NCBI RefSeq assembly: GCF_017315985.1
Contig: NZ_JAFLVR010000035.1
Span: forward strand, 121,278-185,277
Length of the DNA stretch: 64,000 nucleotides
Direction: 5' to 3'
Source: Candidatus Enterococcus murrayae
GTDB taxonomy: Bacteria > Bacillota > Bacilli > Lactobacillales > Enterococcaceae
In this document: piece by piece, positions 49,127-59,692 of the stretch
Layout: each line of letters starts with the position of its first letter
Numbering within the stretch: position 1 is the stretch's first letter
Notes under the pieces: generated by a model
The model's database searches: none
What the model was told of the DNA's origin: nothing
Seen by the model: only the letters and a program-made list of their open reading frames with translations
Position numbers and translations under genes: made by a program

Positions 49127-49936
49127 TTATTTAGAAATCACACCCATTGCTGACAATGCGACACAAACAACCAATACGATAAAGATTGCTTTAGTGGAAG
49201 TCATATTCTTTTTACCTAACATCCAGTAAACACCACCGACGATTCCAGCTGGTAGTAGGCGCGGCAAAATCATATCCAAGTTGTTTTGCATGTTAAGAGT
49301 CACATCTCCAATACTAGGAGCCCAAGAAAATTTCACATTAATCATCGTTGCGACTAGTGCACCTACCATGAATACTCCAAGCAAAGTTGCCGCATCAGTT
49401 AAGGCTGTCAAGCGATGCTGCATCGTTGTCACTAAAGAAATCCCTTCACGATAAGCAAACTCTAGTTGTTTCCAACGGAAAATCATGACCGCGATTTGAG
49501 CAACGATCCAAATAAATATGCCTGTTGGATTTCCATTGATCGCCATATTCGCAGCTAAAGCTCCGAATATTGTCGGAATCAAAGCTGCAAAAATTGAATC
49601 TCCGATTGCGGCAAATGGCCCCATCATACCGGCCTTCAGCCCTGAAACTGTCTGCTTCCCACCGATTCCTTCTTTTTCTTCGATCGCTAAATCGATTCCG
49701 GTAATAATTGTATTGAAGAAGTTTGATGTATTGAAGAATTGTGTATGCGTCTTCATTACTTCTTTTAATTCTGGTGTATCGTCACCATAAATCTTCCGTA
49801 ATTGCGGTAAAATTGTATAAAGATAGCCTGATCCTTGCATCCGTTCATAGTTCCAGCCTAGCTGGAATGTGAACAAGCTTCTACGATTGATCTGCTTAAA
49901 ATCTTCCTTGGTTAATTTGTAATTAGATTTCGTCAT
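49127..49936 (-). CDS. PTS mannose-family EIID component
   Basis: A 269-residue membrane subunit of the mannose-family permease, which with EIIC forms the sugar channel. The N-terminal RRSLFTFQLGWNYERMQGSGYLY and GIDLAIEEKEGIGGKQT match the family; hydrophobic helices lie toward the C-terminus. The start MTKSNYKLTKED is chosen because AAGGAGAGATCGAAG precedes it. It overlaps the end of EIIC by 14 nt. Confidence 0.94.
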   Translation of the reverse strand: MTKSNYKLTKEDFKQINRRSLFTFQLGWNYERMQGSGYLYTILPQLRKIYGDDTPELKEVMKTHTQFFNTSNFFNTIITGIDLAIEEKEGIGGKQTVSGLKAGMMGPFAAIGDSIFAALIPTIFGALAANMAINGNPTGIFIWIVAQIAVMIFRWKQLEFAYREGISLVTTMQHRLTALTDAATLLGVFMVGALVATMINVKFSWAPSIGDVTLNMQNNLDMILPRLLPAGIVGGVYWMLGKKNMTSTKAIFIVLVVCVALSAMGVISK

Positions 49937-50822
49937 CTTCGATCTCTCCTTCATCTGAATCATTGAAAGCATCATCTTTTTTAGGTGCTGGCGTATTGGG
50001 GATCATTTGCCCATTCTTATAGCTGATTGCTGCTAAAGCAAAACCGATCAACGCGATCGCCAACATAGGTAATGCATTGAAGATACCGCTGAAATCTTTT
50101 ACTACACTTGCTACCCCTGTCCCTAATAACTGCATATTCGTAAAGACAGTTCCTAATAAAGCAGTTAAAGTGAATCCCAAAATCAAGTAAGGGAAATGTT
50201 TCTTGACTGGCAAATAACGCAGTAAGATCGCAAAACCGACTGCTGGTAAAACAGCACCTGCTACAGATAATCCGTCACCCAACCATTTTAGGTCGCTGTT
50301 TAAGACCGCTACGACTTTTTCTACTAATCCGCCGCCGAAAGCTAAAGCTAAAAATACTGGGATCATCCGAGATAATGACCACGGCAAAGCACCCATCAAG
50401 AAGTTTCGTTCAATCCCTTTATAATTCATTTCATCAACTAATTTGTCGATACGATGTGCAAAGAACGTATTTGCAAAACGAGCTAAAATATCCAATTGAA
50501 TCATCAAACTAGCTACTGGTACTGCGATCGCGGCAATTGCTTGCTCTGGGTTCATTCCTAAAGCTACTGAGAAAGCTGTCGCTAAAATTGTTCCAGAGTT
50601 GGCATCAATTTTTGAAGCTCCGCCAAATGTTCCAACGCCTAAAACAGTCAACTGCATACTACCACCAATAATAAGTCCGGCTTTTAAGTCTCCCATGACT
50701 AATCCGGCGAATAAACCGGCAAAAACGGGAGCACTTAGTGAAGAATAAATTTGTAACTCATCTAAAATCTGATACCCTGCATATAATGTTAATAATAAGA
50801 TCTGCCACCATAAGATATCCAT
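49923..50822 (-). CDS. PTS mannose-family EIIC component
   Basis: A 299-residue membrane subunit with about eight helices. The family motif GLFAGLVMGDLKAGLIIGG lies near residue 40, followed by GASKIDANSGTILAT. It forms the sugar-conducting part with EIID. The C-terminus is extended by an acidic tail rich in Asp and Glu after PNTPAPKK. AGGAGGATACAAGA precedes the ATG. It overlaps EIID by 14 nt and lies 12 nt after EIIB. Confidence 0.94.
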   Translation of the reverse strand: MDILWWQILLLTLYAGYQILDELQIYSSLSAPVFAGLFAGLVMGDLKAGLIIGGSMQLTVLGVGTFGGASKIDANSGTILATAFSVALGMNPEQAIAAIAVPVASLMIQLDILARFANTFFAHRIDKLVDEMNYKGIERNFLMGALPWSLSRMIPVFLALAFGGGLVEKVVAVLNSDLKWLGDGLSVAGAVLPAVGFAILLRYLPVKKHFPYLILGFTLTALLGTVFTNMQLLGTGVASVVKDFSGIFNALPMLAIALIGFALAAISYKNGQMIPNTPAPKKDDAFNDSDEGEIEDDEI

Positions 50823-50834
50823 TCTTGTATCCTC

Positions 50835-51314
50835 CTATTTCGTTAAAAGACTCATAAAATCTTCTGCTTTATCACTTGGTACCATTTGAGCGATTAAACG
50901 AACCCCTTTATTATTCAGTTCGTTAAACACTTCGACATCTTGATCAACCACATTGATTGATTTCGTAATAGAGCGAGTTTCACTTGACTGTGACATGTTT
51001 CCGACATTGATTTCTTCGATCGGTACACCTAATTCAACCATTTTTAATAGGCGATCTGGTTTACGTACAACGATCAATAAACGTTGAGAATCATATTTTC
51101 CAGCTAAAATATTATGTGCCGCTTTTTCAATTGGCAGCACGCTGAGCTTTACCCCAGCTGGTGTCGCTAGTTTCAACCCACTTTTTTCGATGTCGTTTTG
51201 AGCAACGTCATCATCAACGACCATAATGCGCGAAATATTTAATTTCGTTGTCCATAAATTTGCTACTTGTCCGTGAATTAGGCGCCCATCAATTCTTACT
51301 CCGATAATACTCAT
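50835..51314 (-). CDS. PTS mannose-family EIIB component
   Basis: A 159-residue cytoplasmic phosphotransferase of the mannose/sorbose EIIB family. The phosphohistidine is His14 in RIDGRLIHGQVANLW. It transfers phosphate to the sugar as it enters. AAGGATAATT precedes the ATG. It begins 2 nt after the beta-galactosidase stop, so both are co-translated. Substrate-determining residues cannot be read with confidence; galactosamine-type sugars or galacto-N-biose are inferred from context. Confidence 0.93.
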   Translation of the reverse strand: MSIIGVRIDGRLIHGQVANLWTTKLNISRIMVVDDDVAQNDIEKSGLKLATPAGVKLSVLPIEKAAHNILAGKYDSQRLLIVVRKPDRLLKMVELGVPIEEINVGNMSQSSETRSITKSINVVDQDVEVFNELNNKGVRLIAQMVPSDKAEDFMSLLTK

Positions 51315-51316
51315 AA

Positions 51317-53095
51317 TTATCCTTCTTTCATTTCTTTATATAGTGGTTCTTTAATTAACTGGATCTCTGGTTGATACGTACCTTCTGTTTCAAAGATAAC
51401 GATTTCATTTATTCCTTTTGTTAATAATCCTTTAGGTATATACAACGAAAGCGTCGGTCCTACTTCCCAAAAACGGCCGATGTTTGTTTGATTAACGAAA
51501 ACAACGCCTTTTCCAAACTTCGATAAATCAATAAAACAGTCCTCAATTTCATCCAAGGTAGTTTCGTAGCGATAGAAGCTTGGTTGATTTGGCTGCCATT
51601 CGTTTGAATAATCAACTTTCTCACAAGAATCTAGCGGCAAACAATACTGCTCCCAATTAGTAACAAAATGTAAATCTGCCATCACTCCAGTGCGTATTCC
51701 TTTTTTTTGAGTTTCTGCAAATAATTTATGTCCATAATTAACTCTGCCCATATTTTCAATCAAGATATCGATTTGATTGTTTTCTTGCGTCATGGAGAGG
51801 TTTATATCTTCACCTATTTCGGTTTGATACTGTGTTGCTTGCAACTCTTGGTTTACAAAAAAATGACTGCGATCACGACCATCGATCACTCTCAATCTTT
51901 CTTCTTCCCCATCCTTTTCAAGCATCGTTCGATAAAGCAAGTAGCCAGTATTTTGTCCCAACTCTTCCATCGTTTGGGGATATTTCGACTGAATCGGTTC
52001 ACTAATAGTAGTCAAAGTAGCAAACAAGCTGACTTTTTCGGTTAGTGGAATGTTTTTCTTCTCCAATGATGGTTTGATCAAAGGCGTCATTTGTTGAATC
52101 TCAGGAAAGTTTTCTCGAATCATTTTTTGCAATGCAAAATACTTTTCTGTTGGGTTCCCTTGTTCATTTAAGGGGGCGCCATAATCATACGAAGTGATTT
52201 GCGGTAAATCAATCGCACCACGTGCAGAACAACCATTCATAAATCCAAAATTCGTCCCGCCATGAAACATATACAAGTTGATACTGCCTTGGACTAGGAC
52301 CTCTCTCACTGCCTCAGCCAGCTCTTGCGGATCACGTTGTATGATTGGTTCTTTCCATCGATTGAACCAACCGTCCCAAAATTCCATACACATCAGCGGC
52401 CACTTCTTATCATGCTCATCAAAGAAACGCTGCATTGATGCAAAATTTTCTTTTGCCTTAGAACCAAAATTCCCAGTAACTAGAATATCTTCATCAATCA
52501 TACTGCCAGCTCTTAGGGTCGCTCGCCAGGGTCCGTCTGATGTGAAGAAAGGCACTGTAATCCCTCGACCACTCATTAAATCGCGGATTGAACGTAAGTA
52601 CGCTTTATCTTCTCCATAGGAACCATACTCATTTTCAACTTGTATCATCAATATATTGCCACCGTTAGTAAACTGATGAGGGACTATTTTATTCATCAAT
52701 ACGTCATAATAATCAGCAACGTGCTTCAAGAAAGTGGTTTCATTCGAACGTATACGAATGGGCTCGTTTAAAAGCCACGCTGGAAAACCGCCAAACTCCC
52801 ACTCTGCACAAATGTATGGAGAAGGACGAACGATTGCATACAATCCTAATTCTTGAGCAGTCGTTAAAAACCGTTCTAAATCTAAAATACCGTCAAAACA
52901 AAATTCATTCTTTTTGGGTTCATGTAAATTCCAAGGTACATATGTCTCGACTGTGTTGAATCCCAAAGCTTTCAAATTATAAAGTGAATGGTACCAATCT
53001 GAAGGATCTACACGGAAATAGTGAATTGCTCCAGATAAAATCTTAAAGGGCTCACCATTCAAAAGAAAATCTTCTTTAATTTCAAAAATATTCAA
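51317..53095 (-). CDS. GH35 beta-galactosidase (BgaC-like)
   Basis: A 592-residue glycosidase with a TIM barrel and C-terminal beta domains. The acid/base is Glu156 in QVENEYGS, the nucleophile Glu238 in MCMEFWDGWF. It resembles Streptococcus pneumoniae BgaC, which cleaves terminal beta-1,3-linked galactose from GlcNAc or GalNAc and is likewise encoded with a mannose-family PTS and agaS. There is no signal peptide or LPxTG, so it is probably cytoplasmic. The start is TTG, with GGGAG 7 nt ahead. It is the first gene of the operon, with a cre-like site and palindrome at its promoter. Confidence 0.93.
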   Translation of the reverse strand: MNIFEIKEDFLLNGEPFKILSGAIHYFRVDPSDWYHSLYNLKALGFNTVETYVPWNLHEPKKNEFCFDGILDLERFLTTAQELGLYAIVRPSPYICAEWEFGGFPAWLLNEPIRIRSNETTFLKHVADYYDVLMNKIVPHQFTNGGNILMIQVENEYGSYGEDKAYLRSIRDLMSGRGITVPFFTSDGPWRATLRAGSMIDEDILVTGNFGSKAKENFASMQRFFDEHDKKWPLMCMEFWDGWFNRWKEPIIQRDPQELAEAVREVLVQGSINLYMFHGGTNFGFMNGCSARGAIDLPQITSYDYGAPLNEQGNPTEKYFALQKMIRENFPEIQQMTPLIKPSLEKKNIPLTEKVSLFATLTTISEPIQSKYPQTMEELGQNTGYLLYRTMLEKDGEEERLRVIDGRDRSHFFVNQELQATQYQTEIGEDINLSMTQENNQIDILIENMGRVNYGHKLFAETQKKGIRTGVMADLHFVTNWEQYCLPLDSCEKVDYSNEWQPNQPSFYRYETTLDEIEDCFIDLSKFGKGVVFVNQTNIGRFWEVGPTLSLYIPKGLLTKGINEIVIFETEGTYQPEIQLIKEPLYKEMKEG

Positions 53096-53109
53096 GCGCT
53101 CACTCCCAA

Positions 53110-53125
53110 TTGAAAACGTTTTTAA
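53110..53125. promoter_or_regulatory. cre-like site upstream of the GH35 gene
   Basis: TTGAAAACGTTTTTAA matches the CcpA consensus WTGNNARCGNWWWCAW at all but one specified position. It lies between the -10 and the start codon, where CcpA would act as roadblock for carbon catabolite repression. Confidence 0.6.
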
Positions 53126-53140
53126 TATATTAATATATTA
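53123..53140. promoter_or_regulatory. Candidate GntR operator at the GH35 promoter
   Basis: TAATATATTAATATATTA is a perfect 18-bp palindrome that covers the -10 box. It lies between the divergent GH35 and GntR genes, so the divergent regulator is the obvious candidate. The pure AT composition makes chance more likely than usual. Confidence 0.5.
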
Positions 53141-53163
53141 AATTACTCCGTATAGAAAGTCAA
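53135..53163 (-). promoter_or_regulatory. Promoter of the bgaC-PTS operon
   Basis: Minus-strand TTGACT, 17-nt spacer and TAATAT, about 40 nt before the start codon. Confidence 0.7.
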
Positions 53164-53185
53164 TTCTTTCTATTCTTCCGCGATG

Positions 53186-53194
53186 TGGTAAAAT
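53186..53194 (+). promoter_or_regulatory. Promoter of the divergent GntR gene (extended -10)
   Basis: TGGTAAAAT. The -35 is weak. It lies 60 nt upstream of the hairpin end and about 75 nt before the start codon. Confidence 0.45.
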
Positions 53195-53205
53195 CAAGCC
53201 ATAGA

Positions 53206-53253
53206 GGGAATCAAAATTTTTCTAATGAAATTTTTATTCCCTATTCATTTTTT
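53206..53253 (+). promoter_or_regulatory. Attenuator-like hairpin in the GntR leader
   Basis: GGGAAT pairs with ATTCCC, with AAATTT-type pairing inside, followed after 6 nt by TTTTTT. It resembles a weak terminator ahead of the regulator gene. Confidence 0.4.
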
Positions 53254-53269
53254 GTCTTGGAGGAATAGT

Positions 53270-53980
53270 ATGGCTATACCAAAATATCAACTTATAAAGG
53301 ATGATCTGAAACAACAAATCATCTCCGGTAAATTTGAGAACGGTGACAAATTTTATACTGAAGCTGAGTTAGCTGAAATGTTCAACGTCAGCTCGATAAC
53401 TGTCATCCGTGCACTAAATGAACTAGTAAAGGATGGCTTTATCGTTCGGCATCAAGGTCGTGGCTCCTTTGTCTCACGAGCTCGTAAAGGAAAATTGGTT
53501 GAATTTTCCGACATTGAACTGTTCCCAATTAATCATGATCAAGTACGGGTCTTGTCAATCGTTCGCGGAAATGATCCTCAATTTTTAAGCAGGCTCGGCC
53601 TGCCTGATACAGCTTTTTATTGCTGTATCGAACGGCTTCGCACAACGGAAGATATCCCCTACATGTATCATCGAACTTATTTACCAGAACAATATGTGAA
53701 TTCAAACTACTCAGATTTGAGCCACTATAATTCGATTTATCAACGCTTTAAATTGGATTACAATATCCATATGAATGAAGAAGATTTTACAGAAACCAAC
53801 GAGATCATATTTCCTACTCCGGATGAAGAGGCAGATAAATTACAGATCCCTCCTGAGGAACCAACAGTTCTGCAAGTTCGAGTAACCAAACGAAAAGACA
53901 CACAACAGATACTAGAATACGTCGAGACTTATAAAAAGTGGAACTTCTACAAAATTGAGTTAGTTTCAAAAAATACTTAA
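53270..53980 (+). CDS. GntR/HutC-family transcriptional regulator (beside GH35-PTS operon)
   Basis: A 236-residue regulator. The winged helix (about 1 to 70) has TEAELAEMFNVSSITVIRALNEL, and the C-terminal UTRA ligand domain follows (SRLGLPDTAFYCCIERLRT, then the segment ending ILEYVETYKKW). The UTRA domain typically binds a sugar phosphate. GGAGGAATAGT precedes the ATG. Divergent from the GH35-PTS operon and probably its repressor, released by a phosphorylated intermediate of the imported sugar. The tagatose-pathway genes converge on it from the other side. Confidence 0.92.
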   Translation: MAIPKYQLIKDDLKQQIISGKFENGDKFYTEAELAEMFNVSSITVIRALNELVKDGFIVRHQGRGSFVSRARKGKLVEFSDIELFPINHDQVRVLSIVRGNDPQFLSRLGLPDTAFYCCIERLRTTEDIPYMYHRTYLPEQYVNSNYSDLSHYNSIYQRFKLDYNIHMNEEDFTETNEIIFPTPDEEADKLQIPPEEPTVLQVRVTKRKDTQQILEYVETYKKWNFYKIELVSKNT

Positions 53981-53985
53981 CTCTT

Positions 53986-55954
<1,969 letters not shown>

Positions 55955-55976
55955 GTTTCTTCCTCCCAGTTTGTTA

Positions 55977-57149
55977 CTACTTATATTCATGAATGGTTAC
56001 ACCTTTTACCACACGGTTAACTGTGCCGGTTGGTGAGGGTGTATCGGGTGTATTTGCTACTTTGATAGATGTTAATAACGCTACTGTTTGTGCTACCATG
56101 ACATAGGCTAGTGCTAAATAGCCGTCTGGCAATAATTGTGCGTCCGTTGTAAATTCAAACGTATCGCCAGAAAAATTTCGTTCACCTGGTTGAGTGATAG
56201 CAAAAATACCGGAAGCGATTTCATCTTCGCGAACTTCTTCTAAGACATCCAAATCATAATCGCGGGTATACGAATCATTGTTAACAAAGCCCAGCATCAC
56301 CGTTTTTTCATTGATAAATGATTTTGGACCATGACGAAAGCCCATTGAAGAATCAAAGACCGTTGCGATCTTGCCTGCTGTTAATTCCAAGATTTTCAAC
56401 TGTGCTTCTCGTGTCAAAGCAGCTAAGCTCCCTGACCCTACGTAAACGATTCGTTCAAAATCAAACTCGACAATTTTCTCAATCTCAGTCTCACGATCAA
56501 TCACTTCTTTTCCAAGGAGGCTTAATGTTTTTAAATATCCCTGCTTTTTATCAAGAGCGGTTTGATCAAAACTTAATAATGCGCCTAACAACATACAAGA
56601 AAAGCTGCCTGTCATCGCAAAACCATCATCATTGGAACGTACAGGCATCAAGAATAAGAAGCTGTTTGGGTCATTTTTGCTGATTTGAGCTAGCTGCCCT
56701 TCTTCCGCACAGGTAATGGATAAATGATGGATCGTTTCAACGACTTGATTTGCAATCTCAACAGCGGCCAAACTTTCAGGGCTATTGCCACTTCGCGCAA
56801 ATGAAATAAGCAACGTTGGCTCTTCTTTAATCAAATATTCTAACGGCTCTGCCACAATATCTGTAGTGCCGATACTCTCATAACTAAATGCTTGATTTTC
56901 TCCCTGCTTGCGTAAATATGGAACTAATGTATCACCTACATATTGCGAAGTTCCTGCACCAGTAAAGATTACTCGTGTCCGTTTTCCCTGTGCCTGCTTT
57001 TTGACTTCTGCTAAAAATTGTTCTAACTCTGTTTGTGCTGTTAGATAAAGCTCAAGAGTTTCTTCCCATAATTCTGGCTGTTGCCGAATTTCACGAGTCG
57101 TGATCTCTGCACCTAGTTCTTCCAATTTTTCTTTTTCTATTGTAAACAT
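55977..57149 (-). CDS. agaS: AgaS-type SIS-domain aldose/ketose isomerase (deaminase)
   Basis: A 390-residue protein with two SIS sugar isomerase domains. [14 protein letters not shown] lies in the first and [18 protein letters not shown] in the second, followed by [13 protein letters not shown]. In Escherichia coli and Shewanella AgaS converts galactosamine 6-phosphate to tagatose 6-phosphate and ammonia, which is exactly what lacC and lacD downstream need. AGGAGAATCGAAGG precedes the ATG. It is the second gene of the GntR-agaS-lacD-lacC operon. Confidence 0.92.
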   Translation of the reverse strand: MFTIEKEKLEELGAEITTREIRQQPELWEETLELYLTAQTELEQFLAEVKKQAQGKRTRVIFTGAGTSQYVGDTLVPYLRKQGENQAFSYESIGTTDIVAEPLEYLIKEEPTLLISFARSGNSPESLAAVEIANQVVETIHHLSITCAEEGQLAQISKNDPNSFLFLMPVRSNDDGFAMTGSFSCMLLGALLSFDQTALDKKQGYLKTLSLLGKEVIDRETEIEKIVEFDFERIVYVGSGSLAALTREAQLKILELTAGKIATVFDSSMGFRHGPKSFINEKTVMLGFVNNDSYTRDYDLDVLEEVREDEIASGIFAITQPGERNFSGDTFEFTTDAQLLPDGYLALAYVMVAQTVALLTSIKVANTPDTPSPTGTVNRVVKGVTIHEYK

Positions 57150-57161
57150 CCTTCGATTCTC

Positions 57162-57893
57162 CTAACTATTTCGAATATGACGAATCTGATAATGAAATTG
57201 ATCCGCACGGGCAACACTCAAAGTAAATTCAATGATTTCATTTTTCATATTATATGTCTGGCGAGCTAAATGAAGAACGGGGGCTCCTTCCGGTATCATC
57301 AATTGTTTCGCGTCGTCGCTTGAAGCCACACTGGCATACAGCTCTTCATCAGCCAACCGGATTGTTTGATTAAACTCCTCTGAAAAAAGGTCATAAAGCG
57401 GTTTGCTTCGTAGCAGCCGATCATCCAATGATAAGAAAAACTTCACCGGCAAATAAGTATCCTCGCACATCAAAGGCTCACGGTCAGCTATTCGCAGCCG
57501 ACTTAGTTTAAAGACAGCTTCACCTAGCGAAAGATTCAGATGCTCAGAAATAAATTTATCCGCTTCGATTTTTTCAAAAGACAATATTCTAGTTTCGGGA
57601 TTTCTTCCTAAACTTTTCATCTGCTCAGTAAAGCTATAAGCACTAGCTAAATCTGCCGCATTTTTCTTGATATCAGAGACAAAGGTCCCTTTTCCGTGAC
57701 GACGATAAATATAGCCGATTCTTTCCAACTCCTGCAGAGCCAAGCGAACCGTCGTCCGACTTACTCCATATTGCGCTGTTAGTTCTCGTTCAGATGGCAG
57801 CTTGTCATGGGGAATCATGCTCGTTTCCATTTGATCCTTCAATAAATCGACAAGCTGATGATACAAAGCTTTGTTTTTAAATGAATTTTCCAT
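57162..57893 (-). CDS. GntR/HutC-family transcriptional regulator (first gene of agaS-lacD-lacC operon)
   Basis: A 243-residue regulator. The winged helix (about 5 to 75) has LPSERELTAQYGVSRTTVRL, and the UTRA domain follows, starting about residue 90. It resembles NagR/AgaR-type sensors of amino sugar phosphates. AAGGAGCTCTT precedes the ATG. It leads the operon it presumably controls; an exact palindrome lies at its promoter. It differs clearly in sequence from the other GntR regulator in the locus, so the two are not a recent duplication. Confidence 0.92.
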   Translation of the reverse strand: MENSFKNKALYHQLVDLLKDQMETSMIPHDKLPSERELTAQYGVSRTTVRLALQELERIGYIYRRHGKGTFVSDIKKNAADLASAYSFTEQMKSLGRNPETRILSFEKIEADKFISEHLNLSLGEAVFKLSRLRIADREPLMCEDTYLPVKFFLSLDDRLLRSKPLYDLFSEEFNQTIRLADEELYASVASSDDAKQLMIPEGAPVLHLARQTYNMKNEIIEFTLSVARADQFHYQIRHIRNS

Positions 57894-57910
57894 AAGAGCT
57901 CCTTTTTTAC

Positions 57911-57922
57911 TGGTTATAACCA
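57911..57922. promoter_or_regulatory. Candidate operator TGGTTATAACCA
   Basis: A perfect 12-bp palindrome 7 nt after the -10 box of the operon promoter. It resembles the TGGTnnnnACCA core recognised by NagR/DasR-type GntR repressors. Confidence 0.6.
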
Positions 57923-57929
57923 CAAACCA

Positions 57930-57959
57930 ATAGTAAGGTGGTTTTTTTTAGTTTGTCAA
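57930..57959 (-). promoter_or_regulatory. Promoter of the gntR-agaS-lacD-lacC operon
   Basis: Minus-strand TTGACA, 18-nt spacer and TACTAT. The remaining 180 nt up to the next terminator hold nothing I recognise. Confidence 0.7.
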
Positions 57960-58137
57960 CAAAAAATAGGGAGAAAAATTGCCGATCAATTTGAATCGTT
58001 GTTTTAACAACATTTATATCGGAATATTTTTTTACTACAAAGTGCTTGGGAGCATGGATTTATTTCAATCCTCATAAAAAAGGAGCAGTAATCTAATACC
58101 AGTTAAATAGTCTTGGGACTTCTTCTTTCAGACAAAA

Positions 58138-58165
58138 AAAGTGCTAACACGCTGGTTAGCACTTT
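58138..58165 (-). terminator. Terminator of the L,D-transpeptidase gene
   Basis: AAAGTGCTAAC pairs perfectly with GTTAGCACTTT around CAGCGT, followed by TTTT on the minus strand. Confidence 0.92.
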
Positions 58166-58186
58166 TCCTACTATATAAATTGTCCA

Positions 58187-59590
58187 TTAAAATACTATTA
58201 CTGGTGTCCCCACCTCAAGAATTGGGTAAAGCTCATCCATTTTAGCCGGCGGAGTATTGATACAGCCATGGGAACCACGGTACAACCACAAATCTCCACC
58301 ATAGGCGTATTGCCAATCGGAATCATGGATCCCAACACCTGTTTTATCGATTGGCATCCAGTAACGTACGGGGCTGGCATATTTAGAGCCATCATCATTC
58401 AAGCCTCGTAAAATTTGATCGGTTGATTTGCTTGTAACATAATTTACTCCCGGCGGAGTCGGTGTCGATGGCTTTCCACTGACAATATCCGTTTCAAACT
58501 GAAGCTGGCCTTCTTTGTAATACCACATATATTGATTCTGCAAATCTACCTCCACGTACGTATTACCGATGCTTGTCTGTACGTTGGGGACTTCGCTCTC
58601 TACAACCGGTGTCCGGTTAAAATTCTTCCCTTTTAAAATTTGAGTGCTTAATGCTTCAACCTCTGCAGGAATATTGATCGACCAGCTGTAAATTCCGACT
58701 GGAACAGACACTTCTCCACGTTTAGTACTAGTGAAGGCTGTCGGATTTTCCTTAGTGTTGTATTCCCCATTCAAATTGGTCACAAAAGCCGTAACCTTCT
58801 CTTGATCAAGCTGCATTTCAGCTTTTTCATTCGTAGTTAACCAGCTAGCAAGTTCTTCAGCCGGAATAACGACCTGTTTTCCGTTGATCGTATAGGTTGC
58901 TTCTATTTTGACCAATTTGTTCATTTGATCCTTCAATTTTTTTAACTGGCTGTCATCTTTCGTTAAAATTGGCTGCGCATAATAATCCTCGGCGTTTACC
59001 GTCTGCTTGCCGTTCTCTAAATTTTTGATCAACGCCCTTTGAGCTGCTTCAACATCAATCGTATCCCCTTGCTTTTCCGGTACGATCACAAAATCGCCTT
59101 CTACCCATTCGATCTTCGCATTCGTCGTAGGTGTCCGAGTGACATTTTTTTGCAGAATCTCATTACCTAAATTTTCGACCAATTGATCAACATACGCCTG
59201 ATCATAGCTACTAGAAAGTTGATGCTGGCTTCCTAATAGATTATTTATTCCCCATGCAAAAGGTACCTGCTTCTGCTTGATTTGCATAAGCGCCTCTAAA
59301 TGATCCTTCTGCCAGCCAAGTTCGCTGCGTTTGATTTTCTTCCACAATTTATTGTCTAATGAAATAGCAACAGGTGCTTCAGTCAGCTTTGCGTTAATTT
59401 TTCTATTCGCTTGATCAACAGTCAGGCCGCCCACATTAATATTATTGACTTTGGTCTTCGGCAGCAGTCGTTCTGCATAATGGACACTCTTAAAAGAATA
59501 GAAGCTGACGAATACAACTAAAACAACCAAACAAATGATAACAATCTTTTTCGTTTTTTCCTGAAAAAAATCTTCCCCAAACCTTTTCAA
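58187..59590 (-). CDS. L,D-transpeptidase with PG-binding domain (Ldt(fm)-like)
   Basis: A 467-residue cell-wall cross-linking enzyme. A short cytoplasmic start and one membrane helix (about 14 to 33) are followed by a peptidoglycan-binding domain (PF12229) and a C-terminal YkuD catalytic domain. The catalytic cysteine is Cys443 in GSHGCINTPP, with a histidine in GIHDSDW. Size and order match Enterococcus faecium Ldt(fm), which makes 3-3 cross-links and can bypass beta-lactams. The start is TTG, preceded by GAGGAAATGTT. Monocistronic. Confidence 0.94.
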   Translation of the reverse strand: MKRFGEDFFQEKTKKIVIICLVVLVVFVSFYSFKSVHYAERLLPKTKVNNINVGGLTVDQANRKINAKLTEAPVAISLDNKLWKKIKRSELGWQKDHLEALMQIKQKQVPFAWGINNLLGSQHQLSSSYDQAYVDQLVENLGNEILQKNVTRTPTTNAKIEWVEGDFVIVPEKQGDTIDVEAAQRALIKNLENGKQTVNAEDYYAQPILTKDDSQLKKLKDQMNKLVKIEATYTINGKQVVIPAEELASWLTTNEKAEMQLDQEKVTAFVTNLNGEYNTKENPTAFTSTKRGEVSVPVGIYSWSINIPAEVEALSTQILKGKNFNRTPVVESEVPNVQTSIGNTYVEVDLQNQYMWYYKEGQLQFETDIVSGKPSTPTPPGVNYVTSKSTDQILRGLNDDGSKYASPVRYWMPIDKTGVGIHDSDWQYAYGGDLWLYRGSHGCINTPPAKMDELYPILEVGTPVIVF

Positions 59591-59683
59591 AACATTTCCT
59601 CACTTTTCTTGATTAAAATTCATCTATTCCACGACAGCCACCCCTGCTGCTTGGAACAGATTTTTAAATTTCACTACTATCAT

Positions 59684-59692
59684 ATTCTACCA
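59684..59692 (-). promoter_or_regulatory. Promoter of the L,D-transpeptidase gene (extended -10)
   Basis: Minus-strand TGGTAGAAT; a TTGGAC lies too far upstream (20 nt) to be a normal -35. The leader is about 90 nt. Confidence 0.45.
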
